Both the position numbers and the translations under genes were made by a program. DNA of 64,000 nucleotides, taken from Adineta vaga (taxonomy: Eukaryota > Rotifera). Of this stretch, positions 35,816 to 49,347 are shown piece by piece; the stretch's first letter is position 1, and every line of letters begins with the position of its first letter. A model generated the notes under the pieces. The model was given only the letters and a program-made list of their open reading frames with translations, was not told where the DNA came from and made no database searches. The stretch lies in NCBI GenBank assembly GCA_021613535.1, contig CP075496.1:186001-250000 (forward strand), read 5' to 3'.

Positions 35816-36285
35816 CTAGCAAGATAAATATCCTAGCGTATAAGAACAGTTGACGGTTTTGCGTACTGCTTGGCTCGCAAGAACTAATGAGACAATGAGT
35901 CCGATATATCCTGCAATACCACTAATTGTGATAAGAATATTGAAGACGAGTGCCAAAGTACTCATTGTTCTTGCACCACTCATATTGTTAGACCGTTTAC
36001 GACTACGACAAATCAAACTGAAGATTAGAGGAAGAATACCAGCGAATATCCAACCGATAAATATGTTGACGATTGGTCATGTTAGCCAGTCACGAATTCG
36101 ATGAATTTCTGGATTTTGATAGGGCTGAACCATAGGAACAACATATACTAGATGATTGTTAGGTGATTGCTGTATGTACTGAACGTGGCCACCTATGGTT
36201 GAACATATGCAAATTGAGGTGCAGGTACATAGTTATTTGGCTGATAAGCGTCTGGTTATTTCGGTTGTGAGGAACTAACATCCAT
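35816..36285 (-). pseudogene. CD225/dispanin-like membrane protein pseudogene
   Basis: From a possible ATG at 36285 a Pro/Tyr/Gln-rich N-terminus is readable but broken by a stop after QPK, another after YVQP with a frame change, and a TGA after RDWLT where a Trp codon would be expected. Beyond this, two hydrophobic segments (NIFIGWIFAGILPLIFSLIC and LVFNILITISGIAGYIGLIV) flank RSRKRSNNMSGARTMST, the arrangement seen in CD225/IFITM-type proteins (two helices with a basic loop and a GA motif). At least three lesions make it a probable pseudogene. Confidence 0.55.
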
Positions 36286-37826
36286 ACTTTATCGGAGAAA
36301 ATAATATTTATGATTATTTAATGTAAAAACAAGTTGTACTTTTTATGACATGTATGTCTGTTTAAATACTCTTTTTGAGCATTTTATTGAAAATATTTAC
36401 TCGGAAGTGTAATTTAACGGAAAACATACACCTCAATTCTTCTCACAAATACATAGACATCGTTCTCCTATGATTTACAATGGTTGATTAGAGTTGTATT
36501 TGCCTATACTCCTGTTTTCATTCTTTTTCATTGAATAATTGAATATACAGTGTGTGACATTTTTAAAATCCTCTCACTCGGGTTGATTCATACAATTTAT
36601 AATCAATGGTAGAGGTGAACCAATTGAGGTAAGATTCGGTTAAAAAGCCTTGATCATACGTAGTGACTAAATGGCAATATTTTAGACATTTTATCATAGA
36701 TATACTTAATATAACTGATAAAAGTATAGTTGTATTATAACTTGAATATTTTTTCTATTCGTTTCCATTAGAGAGACTTAATCAATGTCACATGTGCACA
36801 AGTTTCGGAGCTATCGGGCTTGAGTAGGCTCGATTCGATAAGAAAATTTTGTAATATTGTTTCGTTTTCATGTTCTAACAAATATCCTTTATTTCCAAGC
36901 TTTGTACGCATTTTGTTTACTATTATCTGTTTCCATTTTAGTATTGTTTCGATCTTTCTGATATTGGCATTAATTTTTAGTTATTTATTTTCCAAGCTCT
37001 ACCATTTGATATACATTTTAAACTTCTATTCGAAGTCGACAAAATTCAACTTTTGATCTGATCACTTTTGAAAAACATGAAATAATGTTCAACAGGGTGT
37101 AGGTGTGATTTCTTCACAAGCATCCTATTGACAGTATCAATTATATTCATACTCGACGTTCATTATATTACTAAAATAATGAACTCTCAGTTCTTACTTA
37201 TTGTTTGTACTCTTTTCCTTCATAAAAAAAAAAGAAAATATAAACAACCAATTATTTCCGTATTTATTTCAATTTTTTTTCTCATTTTTCTGCTTCCTTT
37301 TTAATGTCTGATTTCATTAACAAGGATACTGATATATCATAAGTATAAGAAATAATTAAAAAACAAAACATGATATAATATAATGAGTTTCATATGACGT
37401 CATTTGACAACGCATTTATGGTGTTCTTATTAATTATTTAACGAAAATTTAACATTAACCCTTGGATTTTTATAACTAGATAATAAATAAATTATTTATC
37501 AATCAGTTTATTAATTAAAAAGTGTTCGAAGAGCAAATTCTTTTATAAAATATTATATCATTTTTTTTTCCTAACAAACTTTAGAGACGTCATAGAGTTG
37601 AAAGTGAAATTAACACATCAATGAGCACAATAAATTTTAAAAATTGACGAGAAAAGAACTTCTGACTCTTGATATCTTTCTCTCTCTTCTCACTTACTTC
37701 AAATACATATATTATAAAATATAGTGTGTATAAAATAAATTTTCTAGAAATTCACATTCTCATATAATATAGTACGGTGAAACGCTGACAACGTCGTTCA
37801 TATTACTATTATTTTAAATTATATCA
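36286..37826. other. Intergenic, AT-rich
   Basis: No supported exons. A weak foldback remnant (AGGGTGTAGGTGTG with a poorly matched partner) lies at 37093-37130. Confidence 0.5.
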
Positions 37827-40800
37827 ATGAGGAATTTAATGATATGGATCATGATGATGAGTATTGGACAGACAGAAGGTAAAGAATAAGATTTTCTCTA
37901 ATCTTTTACTATCGTTCATATTTCCTTTTATTTATAGCTGTTTCATATAATAGTCCAATCTTTGTCCAAATGCAACTTGGAATCCAAATGCAACAACTTT
38001 TGTAAATCAAAGTGTAATTGGCACTTATGTTTATGGCATTTTTGTTGACACAAACAACACTATCTATGTACCAGCTTCGAAGATGAATGCGACTTTTGTA
38101 TGGCCATCAGGTAGTACAACTCCATCAAGAACACTCACGAGTAATGTAGCATTACCATATAGTATTTTTGCTACAAATAACGGTGATATTTATGTCGATA
38201 ATGGCGAGGTTTACGGTCGAGTAGATAAGTTCGCACCGAATGAAAACATCAGCACTCTAGTTATGTATGTTAATGGAACATGCGCATATGCTTTTATTGA
38301 TTTTAATAATACTCTATATTGTGCAATACGCTATCTTCATCAAATTTTCAAAAAATCATTAAATGATAATTCAACCGAACCAATAGTAGCGGTTGGTACA
38401 AGTATTGCGGGTTCAGCTTCAGATATGTTAGATGGTCCTTCGGGATTATTTGTTGACACTAATCTTGATATTTATGTGGCAGATTTGAATAATAATCGAA
38501 TTCAAATGTTTCGATCAGGACAAACTAATGGAACAACTGTAGCAGGAAATACAACAAAAAATTACACAATTGTTCTGAACCAACCACAGGCTGTTCTTCT
38601 CGATAGTAATAAGTATCTGTTTATTTTGGAGCGACTAAATGGTCGTCTTGTTGGATCAGGACCAAATGGTTTTCGATGTATAGTTGGATGCTCGGGTACA
38701 GCAGGTGCATCATCGAATCAGTTAGATCGTCCGAAATCGATGAGTTTTGATAGTTATGGTAATATATATGTTGCTGACCAATATAATCATCGAATTCAAA
38801 AATTTCTTATTTCAAGCAATGTTTGCTGTAAGTATCAAGATATTTTTCCGGTGGTTTTATTCGACAAACACTAAGAATAAGTTGACCGTCAAATATTTCT
38901 CATGAATAATGAGGTTAAATTAGAACGTATTTATAAGAATTAGTATGAATGCTTTTCGACAACACATAACTCGACTGTCCATTTTTTTTTTTCTATATTC
39001 TATTAACAATCTATAAGTATATTGTCTTATTGTCGAATAAATTCAACTAAAGAATTTAAAGAAATTGTACGAAAATTTTGATGAATGTCTAAAAGTTACT
39101 GGACAAATTCTACCATATTTGATCGTCATTAATAGGTAAATGAGCTAAAATTCAATCAATGGAAGAACTTAGACTGTATCGATCGTTTCTACGACGATAT
39201 ATACCAGATAATAAATAATTCGTAGTATTTAAACAGTCGTTTTAAAAAAGACGAGTTCACTTATCCTATTTCTCGGGTCAAAGAAAAACAGAGTAGAATG
39301 TGTAACAGTTTGTAAAAGTTCATTGAATTAATAAAAATTCGTCGAAAATTTTGCCGACCTTTTCCTAGTATACACTACTAATGAATTATAATACGTCAGA
39401 ACTTTTATGTATAATAGCCACAACTACAACAACAACTACAACAACAACTACCACAAAAACATCAACCACAACATCAACATCAACATCGACATCGACAACA
39501 ACAACTACATCAACAAAAACATCAACAACTACTACATCAATAACTACATCAACATCAACAACTACTACCACAGAAACGACTACAGCCACCTCTGCTATTA
39601 CGACCACCACTACAAAAACAACAACTACTTCGACTACTACTATTATTTCTACAGCAGCATCAACGACAGAAGCATCGATCTCTTCAAATATGCCAAGTGA
39701 GTAAACTACTCTTCCCCTTTAACTATTGATAGATATTTATATGCATCATTTTATATTACAATAGCGCAACTTACGACGAAGTTAGTAAGCAGTTCGGCTA
39801 CTGTATTATCAACAAATCTATTATCATCAGACCAACTTATGATATTCAAGTCGAGTATCATCATTTGTTTCAACTGCGATGATACCAAGAAACACTTTCC
39901 GTAAGGATAAAATTTTCATTGCAAAATAATAGTGCCATAGTACTCAATTCAATGCTGATTAGTAGATAAGTTATACTGTTCTAGAATTCTTCTTCAAATA
40001 TTTATAGATTTCATGACTATTCTATATACAAAATTGTTTTAGACGAAACTTCTTCATCTATCATTGCAACAGCAATAACATCATCATCACCACGAACTAC
40101 TTGTATACCGATAGGAATATTTATTTTTTCGATTTAAATCCATATTTTTCTTTATTAGATTGTTCGGCGGCGATTATTTCACTTTCACCAAATAATTCTC
40201 AATCTAATGAACCACTACTCATACCACGTAGTCAAGCATTTTCGATAGATTCTTCATTACAACTTAGTTATGTACCACCTTCCGCTGCAATTCGACAGTG
40301 GACCATTCAAAAATGTACACCACTTTGTACAGTTGATGTACAACTTACACCTTCACTGACAACGATGACATTATCTGAGATCTATATTCCAGCAAGAACA
40401 TTAGAATATGGATTATATCAGTGAAATTGACTGTGACAATGTGTGCTTCATCACAATCTGTTTCATCGGCAATAACATATGTTAGAATCATTCCATCATC
40501 TATCAATGTCAATTTAGTTCAGTTTGGTGCATCAATGATTGTACAGGATCAACAAAAGTTATTAACACTTGATCCAGGTAAATTTTCAGTCGATCCCGAT
40601 ACTTCTTACTTTAATTCTAGTGTAAGTTATTGTTATTTTATAATAAAAAAACAAAAATCTTTTATTGATTTCATGTAGAATTGGTATTATACGTATTTTT
40701 GTCGAATTTATGGTGTAAATGATTTTCCAACTATTAATGGAACAATGTTAACTATCGATGATCCAAGAAATAGTTTTTTCAATTCATCATGTTTTCCTCG

Positions 40801-43800
40801 ACAATCGAGTATGTTAATTTATACGTACATAATCATTTCTATTCTATTTACTCCAAAGGTAATACAACACAGTGGCAATATTATGGTTCGAATCAAATAC
40901 GATCATCATTGATAATTTCTAATGGATCTTTCTCTCTAAATCAAACGTATCATTTTAAAGTTATTCTAAACAATATTCAAGATACTACACGATCATTTAC
41001 TGGAAATCTATTAGTAAAAATAAATGAGAATTCATTGATAGATATTATCGTTCAGTATGTATCGTTTCTAGAATTTCTCTTATTATATCATATTTATTTT
41101 CATAGATGTATTTTTCCAAATATGTGTCCATCTAATAATGAATTTCAAATAATTAATCCCACAACACAATTATCACTCGCCTCATTTTGTATTAATAATT
41201 GCAATAATATATCAGTAAATACCTATATTCAATGGAATATATATTATGGATTTATCAATTCATCATGTAATGTTGTTCAATGGTCATTACTTGATAATAT
41301 AATTGATTATAAGAACGTTTGGTTTTTCGGTAAGTACGACTTGTAATAATTTATAAAATTCGAACAATTTATATTTTATAGGTTTGAACTCAAAAAATTT
41401 CACGGCAACTACTAATCTGTTTCACACTTATTCAAATATACAATATTGGCAATTTGAAGTTATCTATTCAATTGGATTAACTAAAAGTATTGGATTAATT
41501 AATTTTATTATTAATTCATCACCTATAAATGGAACTTGTCTAACAAATCCATTCAATGGAACTACAAGTACAATATTTACTATTACATGTTCAAATTGGT
41601 TTGATGTAGATGGTATAAAAGATTATACATTTTATAGTAAGAATAAATTCTTTGTCTACAAAATATTTCAATAATATTATGTATTTTAGCTTGGACAAAT
41701 AATCGATTGAATCGTATGATGCTTGGATTCACAACTCAAAATATATTTCAAGCTCGAATGCCAACATATGATTCAAATTCGACACTGTTACATTTAATCG
41801 TTCAAGTTCGAGATATTTATGATTGTGTTACTGAAATGAATATGTCATCAATTTTAATTTCACGAGATACAATTAATATTAATGAATTTCTACTTTCAAT
41901 TCAATTATCATTGAATAATTCAGTTAATGATAGTAGAATTAGTTCAAATTCATTGATGAATATTTTATCTGGAAATGGTTATTTAAATGATATTTGTCAA
42001 GTATACATTTCAATATCTAATATAGTGAATGATCAATCAAAACAAACTTTTTTAACAATAATTACAGGTATATTATTATGTTTGAAGATATATAAGATTA
42101 TTATTATTACTCTCCTAGATAATATATCACCTGTTAGTATTTCAGTTTCGTCATTGAATGAAAAAGTATATTTAAAACAATAATGTTCTATTTTCGTTTT
42201 TGTATAAGAGAAACATTTTAATAATTTAGTTTTCTATCAATCAATCATCAGGATCAATAAATGAATCAATTTTAATTGAATTTAAAAAACAAATGAATGA
42301 AATAGCTACTATTCAAGAATATTTAATAATATTTCTTAATAATTTAACAATTACAAATATAAATAGTATTATTTTACAAGCAACTACTATGGTTCAATTA
42401 ACTTCAAGTACAAATCAATTGACACGACAAGCTTTAGTAAATATAACCTATATAAACATTTAAATATACATGTTAAAATCTTTTTTTTAGAATATCGCAT
42501 CAATAAAATGCTATGAATTATCAAATGCTTTATCAAATCTAGCTGATACAATTACCTATGATAATATACAACTAGCTACGAATCAGATATTTCAATGTAT
42601 TAGCAATGTTCTTACTGTAAAGTATTTTTTAAATAATGAAATTTTTTCATTCGATGTTATTATAGAGTGTCAATATTCCATTACAACAACGTGGGATTGT
42701 ATTAGATATTGATATTGAACGTGCTAAAATGTATTCGGATAATAAATCTCTAGACATATCTTTGAAATTCGTGGAAAGTATCAATATGAATTATCAACAA
42801 CAATTAGTAAGTCGATTATTATTTACTTTATAATGTATCATTGAAAGATAAATTTTCTTAGGCTGATATCATCATACATCGATGTGAACAAATCAAATCA
42901 ATCCTATCGAATATATTACAAAAACATTTGAGTGTTGAACAATCATTGATTATTAACACATCATCCGTTATTATGTCTTTACAAAAAGTTGAAGTTAATG
43001 CACTTCCTGATAGATTGATTCAACTTAATGATAATACTCAAGTTCGACTACCATCAACTATCAATTTCAATTTGACTGAGAATTCATCAGTAGTATTAAG
43101 AGTAAATTTTAGTATGAAATCTTTTCATAAATATATCTATTTTTCATCTTATAGTGTATTCTTACTCCATTAGCAATGGCTGGTCGTAATGTAGAATCAA
43201 CTAATTTATCTGGTTTATTATTTATGGATTTTATCGAAGAGAATGGAAATGAAATTATTATTAAAACTAGTATTGATCAACCTATTGAAATCTTTATTCC
43301 AAGTGATGTGAATTGGATTGTTCCATCTATGACACGACAGAATGTTTCATCATTAAATGACAATCAAACGATAATTGATGATCCATTTAATTTACATTTT
43401 GTTAATATAAGTCAATTAAATGAAAATATTACAATATCTATTCATTTCGAACTACGTCCATTAAATGTTAATCTTGGTTATATGTTAATTTATAAATTTG
43501 ATGATATACCACAATTGAATAGTTCAATAAAACAAATCGATGGATGGTCATTGATGTGTCCTTCAAGTAAAAATAATCAAATTGATGATTATAAATACTA
43601 TTGATTTATTTTTAGATTTGACAAATGATGGTTTCTTAAGTTATTTTATTAATAATCATAAAACATCCCATCATCACTCGATTATATTTGGTATTCGAGA
43701 ATTAAATCCCAAAGAAGTTGATGTATATTGTATAAATCAATCGTCAGATTTACCAATTATTGATTCTTCTGCTAATTTTTCAAGTGATTATGAATTTCGA

Positions 43801-45944
43801 ATATTCTCATCTGGTTGTTATTATCTTGATTCAAATCTTGCTTGGCAATCGGATGGACTTACAGTAAGTCATTTCTATAGAATTTCAATAAAAACTATAT
43901 ATATATATATTCGAGGTCGGTCCATTGACAAATCATTTTCGAACTCAATGTTTTTCTACTCATTTATCAATATTTGCCGGTGGTTTTCTTGTTTTACCAA
44001 CTCCAATCAATTGGAAATATGTATTTGCTAATACTAATTTTAATAAAAATCGTACAATTTACTTAACTATTACTACTATTATGGTTGTTTACATTATCTC
44101 TTTGATCTATTGTCGACATAAAGATGAAAAAGACAGAGATAAAGTTTGTTTAATGAATAATATAGATCTTTTTTTTTTGTTTCGAACAATGTTTATGCTT
44201 GATTTTTTTAGTTGAAAGTAAGTGTTTTAATGCATAATCAATCAATTGATAAATATTATTATCAAATACTTGTATTTACTGGAATACGAAAGAATTCAGA
44301 AGCCAATACTCGAGTAAAATTTCGATGTTGATTATTTCTATTTATAAAAATGATTATTTTAGGTTGAATTTATTTTATCAGGTATCAAAGATACAACAGA
44401 TATTTGTGTTTTATTTAATTCTCATAAAAACATTCTTCAACGTGGATCAATTGATTCTTTTCTCTTAGCTGTACCGAAGTATGTTTATTTTTATATCTAA
44501 TTACAATTTCTTTTCAATAATACTTTGAAGATCATTAGGAAAACTGACAAATTTGCGTATTTGGTTAAATAATTCAACTAATAATAGTAAAGGTTTATGG
44601 TTTCTTAAATATTTTATTGTGCGTGACTTACAAACAATGGAAAAATTTCATTTTATTTGTCGACAATGGTTAACAGCAGAGAAAATGAATTTATCAGTAA
44701 GAAATTTCTTTGTTTTAAAAAGAATTCTTCATTATATATTTTGTTTAGACTCAATATAATTATCCTTTAGCAAGTAATTATGAAAAACATAAATTTAGAT
44801 TAAGTATTTCTCATAATGTTTATCATAATATATCGGATGAACATTTATGGTATTCAATTTTTTCTCGACCATTATCAAATCATTTTACACGTGTTCAACG
44901 ATGTACATGTTGTTTTGTTCTTCTTTTTACTGCTATGTTATTGAACATTTTATATTATGATCTAATGTATGATATAAAAACAAACAAAAATTTACATCGT
45001 TTTTTTATTGGTCCATTTTGTTTCAGTCGAGAACAGGTTTATCTATTCAATTTTCTTGTTCAAAAATATTTTTTCTGTTTCACAATTAGATTGGAATAGG
45101 AATAATTTGTGATGTACTCCTCTTTATTCCAAGTATGTGCCTTGTGATGTTATTTAGACGAATACGAAGACGTCAAAATATTTCACCTGTATTGCAAGTT
45201 CTTATGGAATTAGAACCAATGAAAATATTAACTGCGAAACAAAGAAAAATGAAAAATAAAAGATCATTACCATGGTGGAGTTTATTTATTGCGTATGGTC
45301 TCTCATTTATGATATTTGCTATATCAGTATTGATTATTATTGCACGAGGAATTGAATTTGGTGATGAGAAAGTTCAGAAATGGCTTGGATCATTATTTAC
45401 AAGTTTTTTTTCATCGATTCTTCTTACTCAACCAATCAGAGTTTGTATATTTATCAAGGAGAATCTTTTTTAATGTTTTTATATATCAATAGGTACTTAT
45501 TGTGACTATTATGTTTGTATTGTTTCATCGTCGGAGAAATATTAATAAGAAAACGATTGATTATATTGATAAAAACGAAGATTTTTATTTAAATGGTGTC
45601 GAAGAAAATATTGAAGTTTGTTTTCTTTTTTTATTTAATAAATTAATTTTTATCAAATAATATTATTTTTATTTTTAAAGAAGAATTTATTAATCAGTGA
45701 TCAAAACGATAAAAGTATTATTGAACTTCAAACAATCCCAACTGATTTACAAAAACTGACAAATTTTAATTCGAATACAGTGAGTATAAGAATGTTATTA
45801 AGTCTTGGAGATAATATTCTATGATCGTTATTTTAGATGAACAAAACTCATCGATCATTACCATTAGCTACTAGAGGAACAAAACCGAAATCATCAATCT
45901 TTCCACAATCCGTAATTGATTGTCATGTTGAGAATTTAGAATAA
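37827..45944 (+). CDS. NHL - Thr-rich - REJ - GPS - PLAT polycystin-1-like protein with frameshifts
   Basis: Twenty-seven exons: signal peptide exon 37827-37878; NHL propeller 37938-38827; Thr-rich stalk 39418-39696 and two Ser/Thr exons (39765-39900, 40043-40102); then 40159-40621 through 45837-45944. The middle is an REJ-like region (YGLY and LTVTMCASS, repeated CS-W-D motifs). A GPS follows at about 43916-43990 (CFSTHLSIFAGGF), then a first helix (IYLTITTIMVVYIISLIYC), a PLAT/LH2 domain (44212-44748 region: VLVFTGIRKNSEANTRVKFR, LRIWLNNSTNNSKGLWFLKY) and four more helices. Splice phases agree across all joins except three internal frameshifts (about 37961, 39840, 40419). Polycystin-1-type proteins sense extracellular cues at the membrane; this one ends before the TRPP channel half. 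About 2021 aa if the shifts are sequencing errors; otherwise a recent pseudogene. Confidence 0.75.
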
Positions 45945-46919
45945 AAAGTACAAGGGATTTGATGATAAGATTTACTTTTGTCGAATCATTTATTCAAGCT
46001 AGCCATTGCTTTATATAGTTGTCTTATATTGTGTTGAAATCCTACTTCTCTTTCTTGTAGAGAAGAGTCTACAAACATAAATTCTCTGCTTGTTTGCTTG
46101 CTTAGTGGTGTGTATGCACTTCACTGATTGTTCGAATATAAAATAAAATACAGAACTAAAAGACATTCTTTTTCTTAATAAGGGTCGAGCAACATGAATC
46201 TGTGGTCAGCATCGTCACATTATGTAAATAAAGAGCTCAGTATAGGTCTATAAAACACGATCCCTTCGAGAAAGAGCTGACCGAGTCTCTCAACTAGCGT
46301 TACTTTTTTTAAATAAAAAATAATAGGTGTAATATTAGTTAGAGCTGCTTACAGAGAATTTTGATTTCTCCATCCAAAAATAGACAGATAAAAATAAGTA
46401 ATTAATTCGCCCACCTGAAAAACAATAAAGAATGTGTCTATCGTTGAGTATATGTGCTAATGTACACCTACCGTTAATACTTTATTAATTGTTGCTTATA
46501 TTATAAATTGTGTCAGAAATGTAACCAGTCCAGTCGACTTCTACTACTGTAACAAAAACATCATAAATCTCCGTGATATGCCCGATTTTTAGTGCAAACC
46601 TCATCTTTCATGATTCTTCAGATGAATAAATTTCAAGGTGCGGGTGAGATTGTTGGTAACAGAAAGACCAGTACTCGCACTCACACCCATCATCATCAAA
46701 ACGAGCTTTTCATAATGTTTCTTTGTTGAAAAATTCGGTATGACCAAATAGTACGAGAAATAATTCTATATCTATACAACTCACAACTATACATTTTAAT
46801 GTAAGACAATGAATTCTTTCTTGAATGAGATAGATTTTAATTTTCATCTATTTTAATAGTTCGATTACAGAAAAGTAACACAAAGTGAACGAAAATGAAA
46901 GTTATAAATGCGACAATTT
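45945..46919. other. Intergenic with one foldback element
   Basis: Separates the polycystin-like gene from the first metallothionein-like copy. A foldback lies at 46634-46698. Confidence 0.5.
46634..46698. repeat. TGTGGG-arm foldback element, diverged
   Basis: CAAGGTGCGGGTGAGAT on the left, CTCGCACTCACACCCATCATC on the right. Confidence 0.55.
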
Positions 46920-47176
46920 TCATAGTTCACATTTACAAGCTGAACATTGACAATCATTGCATTTACATGTTGGTCCACAGCTTGTGTTTTCGTGAGAACA
47001 TGATTTACAATCACATTTGCATGAACAATTATCGTCACATTTGCAAATACCATTTTGGCATCCTGCACCACATCCACAACCATCAGCTATAGATGAGAAG
47101 ACAAGAAGATGAGAAGATGAGAGATGTGAATGTAAGGAAGGGTGAACTTACTTTTGCATTGACATGATTTTGGCAT
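46920..47176 (-). CDS. Metallothionein-like protein, copy 1
   Basis: Two exons (47176-47152 and 47086-46920) give 63 aa with 19 Cys in CxC and CxxC spacing (CQCK, CGCGAGC, SCKCDCKSC, CKCNDCQCSACKC). The 25-nt first exon and phase-1 intron are shared by all four copies. Lys and Cys abundance, small size and absence of aromatics fit a metallothionein that binds Zn/Cu/Cd thiolate clusters in the cytosol. Copy 1 differs by Asn28 and Glu62. It is transcribed away from copy 2 from a shared spacer. Confidence 0.8.
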
Positions 47177-47896
47177 GTTGATTATTTGATTGGATTTGTA
47201 AGTGATAAGAAGAGTAGGAACGAATGAATGAATAAATGAGGAGAATTGTATGAGTATTTATATAGATAGATGAATGAATGATTGTGCACGGGCACATTTG
47301 ATTTGTTGAACAGCACCCCTTATGAAAGGGGTGTTATTTTACCTGTTTATCTGAGCACCCCCTTTTTCTCTTTGTAATGATTTTGATGAATTACTTTCGA
47401 CATAAGATGCTGACTGCTAATCTATGATAATCAAATAATTGACAAAATCAATATTCAATATAATAATGTTTAATATTTAAACTGAATTAAATTTCAAAAA
47501 ACTTTTATTCTTTTTTGATAACACCACGTGTCATGCATTTTTCCTCATTTTTTTTCATGTTTGACGTCATTAAACGTGTTTCACCTTGTTTCTCTTTTTC
47601 CTTATCACTACCTGTTTTGACTAAAGTACATTGTATGCACCGCTCTTTTTCGTATTGGTCTAAAGTCATATCTAACCACGAATAAACAAACGATCGACAA
47701 GGGGGTGCTTAGTTAATGAATCTTGATAAACAGGTAAAATATCACCCCTTTCATAAGGGGTGCTGTTCAATAAATCAAATGTACCCGTGCACAATACATT
47801 CATTCATCTATCTATATAAATACTCACACAATTCTCCTCATTTATTCATTCATTCCTACTCTTCTTATCACTTACAAATCCAATCAAATAATCAAC
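47177..47896. promoter_or_regulatory. Bidirectional promoter region of metallothionein-like copies 1 and 2
   Basis: Each gene has a TATA-like TATATAAATA (reverse at about 47255) some 80 bp upstream of its ATG, and about 140 bp upstream a dyad CACCCCTT-4-AAGGGGTG (47314-47333; for copy 2, 47743-47762) followed by TACCTGTTT/AAACAGGTA. The centre holds CACGTG (47525-47530) and TGACGTCA (47562-47569). Exact conservation across four promoters suggests these are regulatory sites; which factors bind is unknown. Confidence 0.6.
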
Positions 47897-48157
47897 ATGC
47901 CAAAATCATGTCAATGCAAAAGTAAGTTCACCTTTCCTCACATTCTCATCTCTCATCTCTCATCTCTCATCTTCTTGTCTTTTCATCTAGCTGATGGTTG
48001 TGGATGTGGTGCAGGATGCCAAAATGGTATTTGCAAATGTGACGATAGTTGTTCATGCAAATGTGATTGTAAATCATGTTCTCACGAAAACACAAGCTGT
48101 GGACCAACATGTAAATGCAATGATTGTCAATGTTCAGCTTGTAAATGTGCCTTATGA
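47897..48157 (+). CDS. Metallothionein-like protein, copy 2
   Basis: Exons 47897-47921 and 47991-48157 give a 63-aa protein ending CKCAL with Ser28. Its intron (CCTTTCCTCACATTCTC) matches copy 3 rather than its neighbour copy 1. The 3' flank, to about 48372, matches that of copy 4. Confidence 0.82.
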   Translation: MPKSCQCKSKFTFPHILISHLSSLIFLSFHLADGCGCGAGCQNGICKCDDSCSCKCDCKSCSHENTSCGPTCKCNDCQCSACKCAL

Positions 48158-48346
48158 AAATTGTCGCATTTATAACTTTCATTTTCGTACACTTTGTGTT
48201 ACTTTTCTGTAATCGAACTATTAAAATAGATGAAAATTAAAATCTATCGATATTAGAACACTTTTAAATTATTATAATATTATACGATATGTAAACAATA
48301 CAAGAAATAAAGTCAATTATAGGATATGAAATATTCGTATTGATAT

Positions 48347-48525
48347 TTATGAGCTACATTTGCATCCTTTTTTGTCACACTCTTCCTCTAAAATGATATA
48401 TGAATATTCAGAAATATCAATAGCAAAGAAGAAAATAAACACACTCGTTTTATTATAATCATAACTTGATTTACATTTATATGCGCCTGTTATGGCGTAA
48501 TCGTCTTTGTAGAAACATTTTTCAG
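48347..48525 (-). CDS. 3' exons of a small Cys-containing gene
   Basis: Two exons joined by a good intron (48525-48445, 48387-48347). The first begins after an acceptor CTTCTAG and encodes EKCFYKDDYAITGAYKCK; the second encodes EECDKKGCKCSS and a TAA stop. The 5' part is not found: the foldback structure 48573-48724 lies immediately upstream. The last exon only is also present after copy 4 near 56670-56695. Probably the remnant or 3' end of a short secreted or metal-binding peptide gene. Confidence 0.4.
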
Positions 48526-48572
48526 CTAGAAGAGTAATATTTGTATATTTTCACCGAATAACGAATATTATT

Positions 48573-48724
48573 CAAGGGTGAGTGTGACTACAAGAGAATT
48601 AGTAAACCTCTAAGACAAGAAAAACAAATGATTTATTTTTTAGATTAATTTATTTTTAAATAAAAAGAAATTGTAACAAGTAGTGTTGGAATCACACTCT
48701 CACGCAACCTCACTACCATCAAGA
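48573..48724. repeat. TGTGGG-arm foldback element with long interior
   Basis: CAAGGGTGAGTGTGACTAC on the left, and CACACTCTCACGCAACCTCA with ATCAAGATCC on the right, about 100 bp apart. Larger interior than other copies. Confidence 0.5.
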
Positions 48725-48763
48725 TCCTGGTTTGGAAGTTACTAAGAATAACTACATTGAGAT

Positions 48764-49347
48764 TTAATTTATTCGAAGTGGATCTCCACTTTCAAACATA
48801 ATTGCAATTTTTGTGTTTATTGATTTGAAATAAAAATAAATGTCAATGCGTCTTTGTTTCTGTTGAACAAATAACATTGTAATTGGAGAATCATTATTAA
48901 AATGAACAATTTTTTGAATATCAAGATATTCACCGATATATTTTAATAAATTTTCTCCTGAATATCGATACCATTCTCTTGACCGATGATGAGTTTTGAA
49001 AGTTTTTTGAAAAAGATTTTTCCCATAAACATTAAATGAATCATATAAATTAACATCACATAGATTAGGAAAACGAAATGAATACGTCTTCCATTGATTA
49101 ATAACTTTAAAATCATCTGTATAACGCCAACGAATAGAATTTGCTTCTAATGCACGCCATAATAATCTTTTTCTAATAATAAATAATTCGTCATAATCAT
49201 TCGAAATGGTAAATTTTGAATATAATACAATGATTCATCAATTAATAATCGAGAAAATTTTTCAAAATTTCTCTTCAAACAAATTTGATCAGCAATCATT
49301 TTCGAATCATCAATATATTTAATCATATTGAAATATTTTCGACTCAT
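48764..49347 (-). pseudogene. Uncharacterised protein gene with a frameshift
   Basis: From ATG 49347 the frame MSRKYFNMIKYIDDSKM runs about 50 codons, then the coding signal moves to another frame near 49200 and continues as IRKRLLWRALEANSIRW, WKTYSFRFPNLCDVNLYD, REWYRYSGENLLKYIGEYL and QQKQRRIDIYFYFK to TAA at 48766-48764. The region is well conserved in look (many Trp, Tyr and Arg). The family was not recognised. The shift means a pseudogene or a sequence error. Confidence 0.5.

Noticed and set aside
39386-39700. Val-rich and Asn/Tyr-rich frames at the Thr-rich stalk
   Set aside because: They are the antisense and shifted readings of ACA/ACT repeats; only the Thr/Ser frame joins adjacent exons in phase.
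46895-48212. Frames antisense or shifted to the metallothionein-like genes
   Set aside because: They recur at all four copies because the DNA is duplicated, but the Cys-rich frame has the start, splice sites and family spacing.
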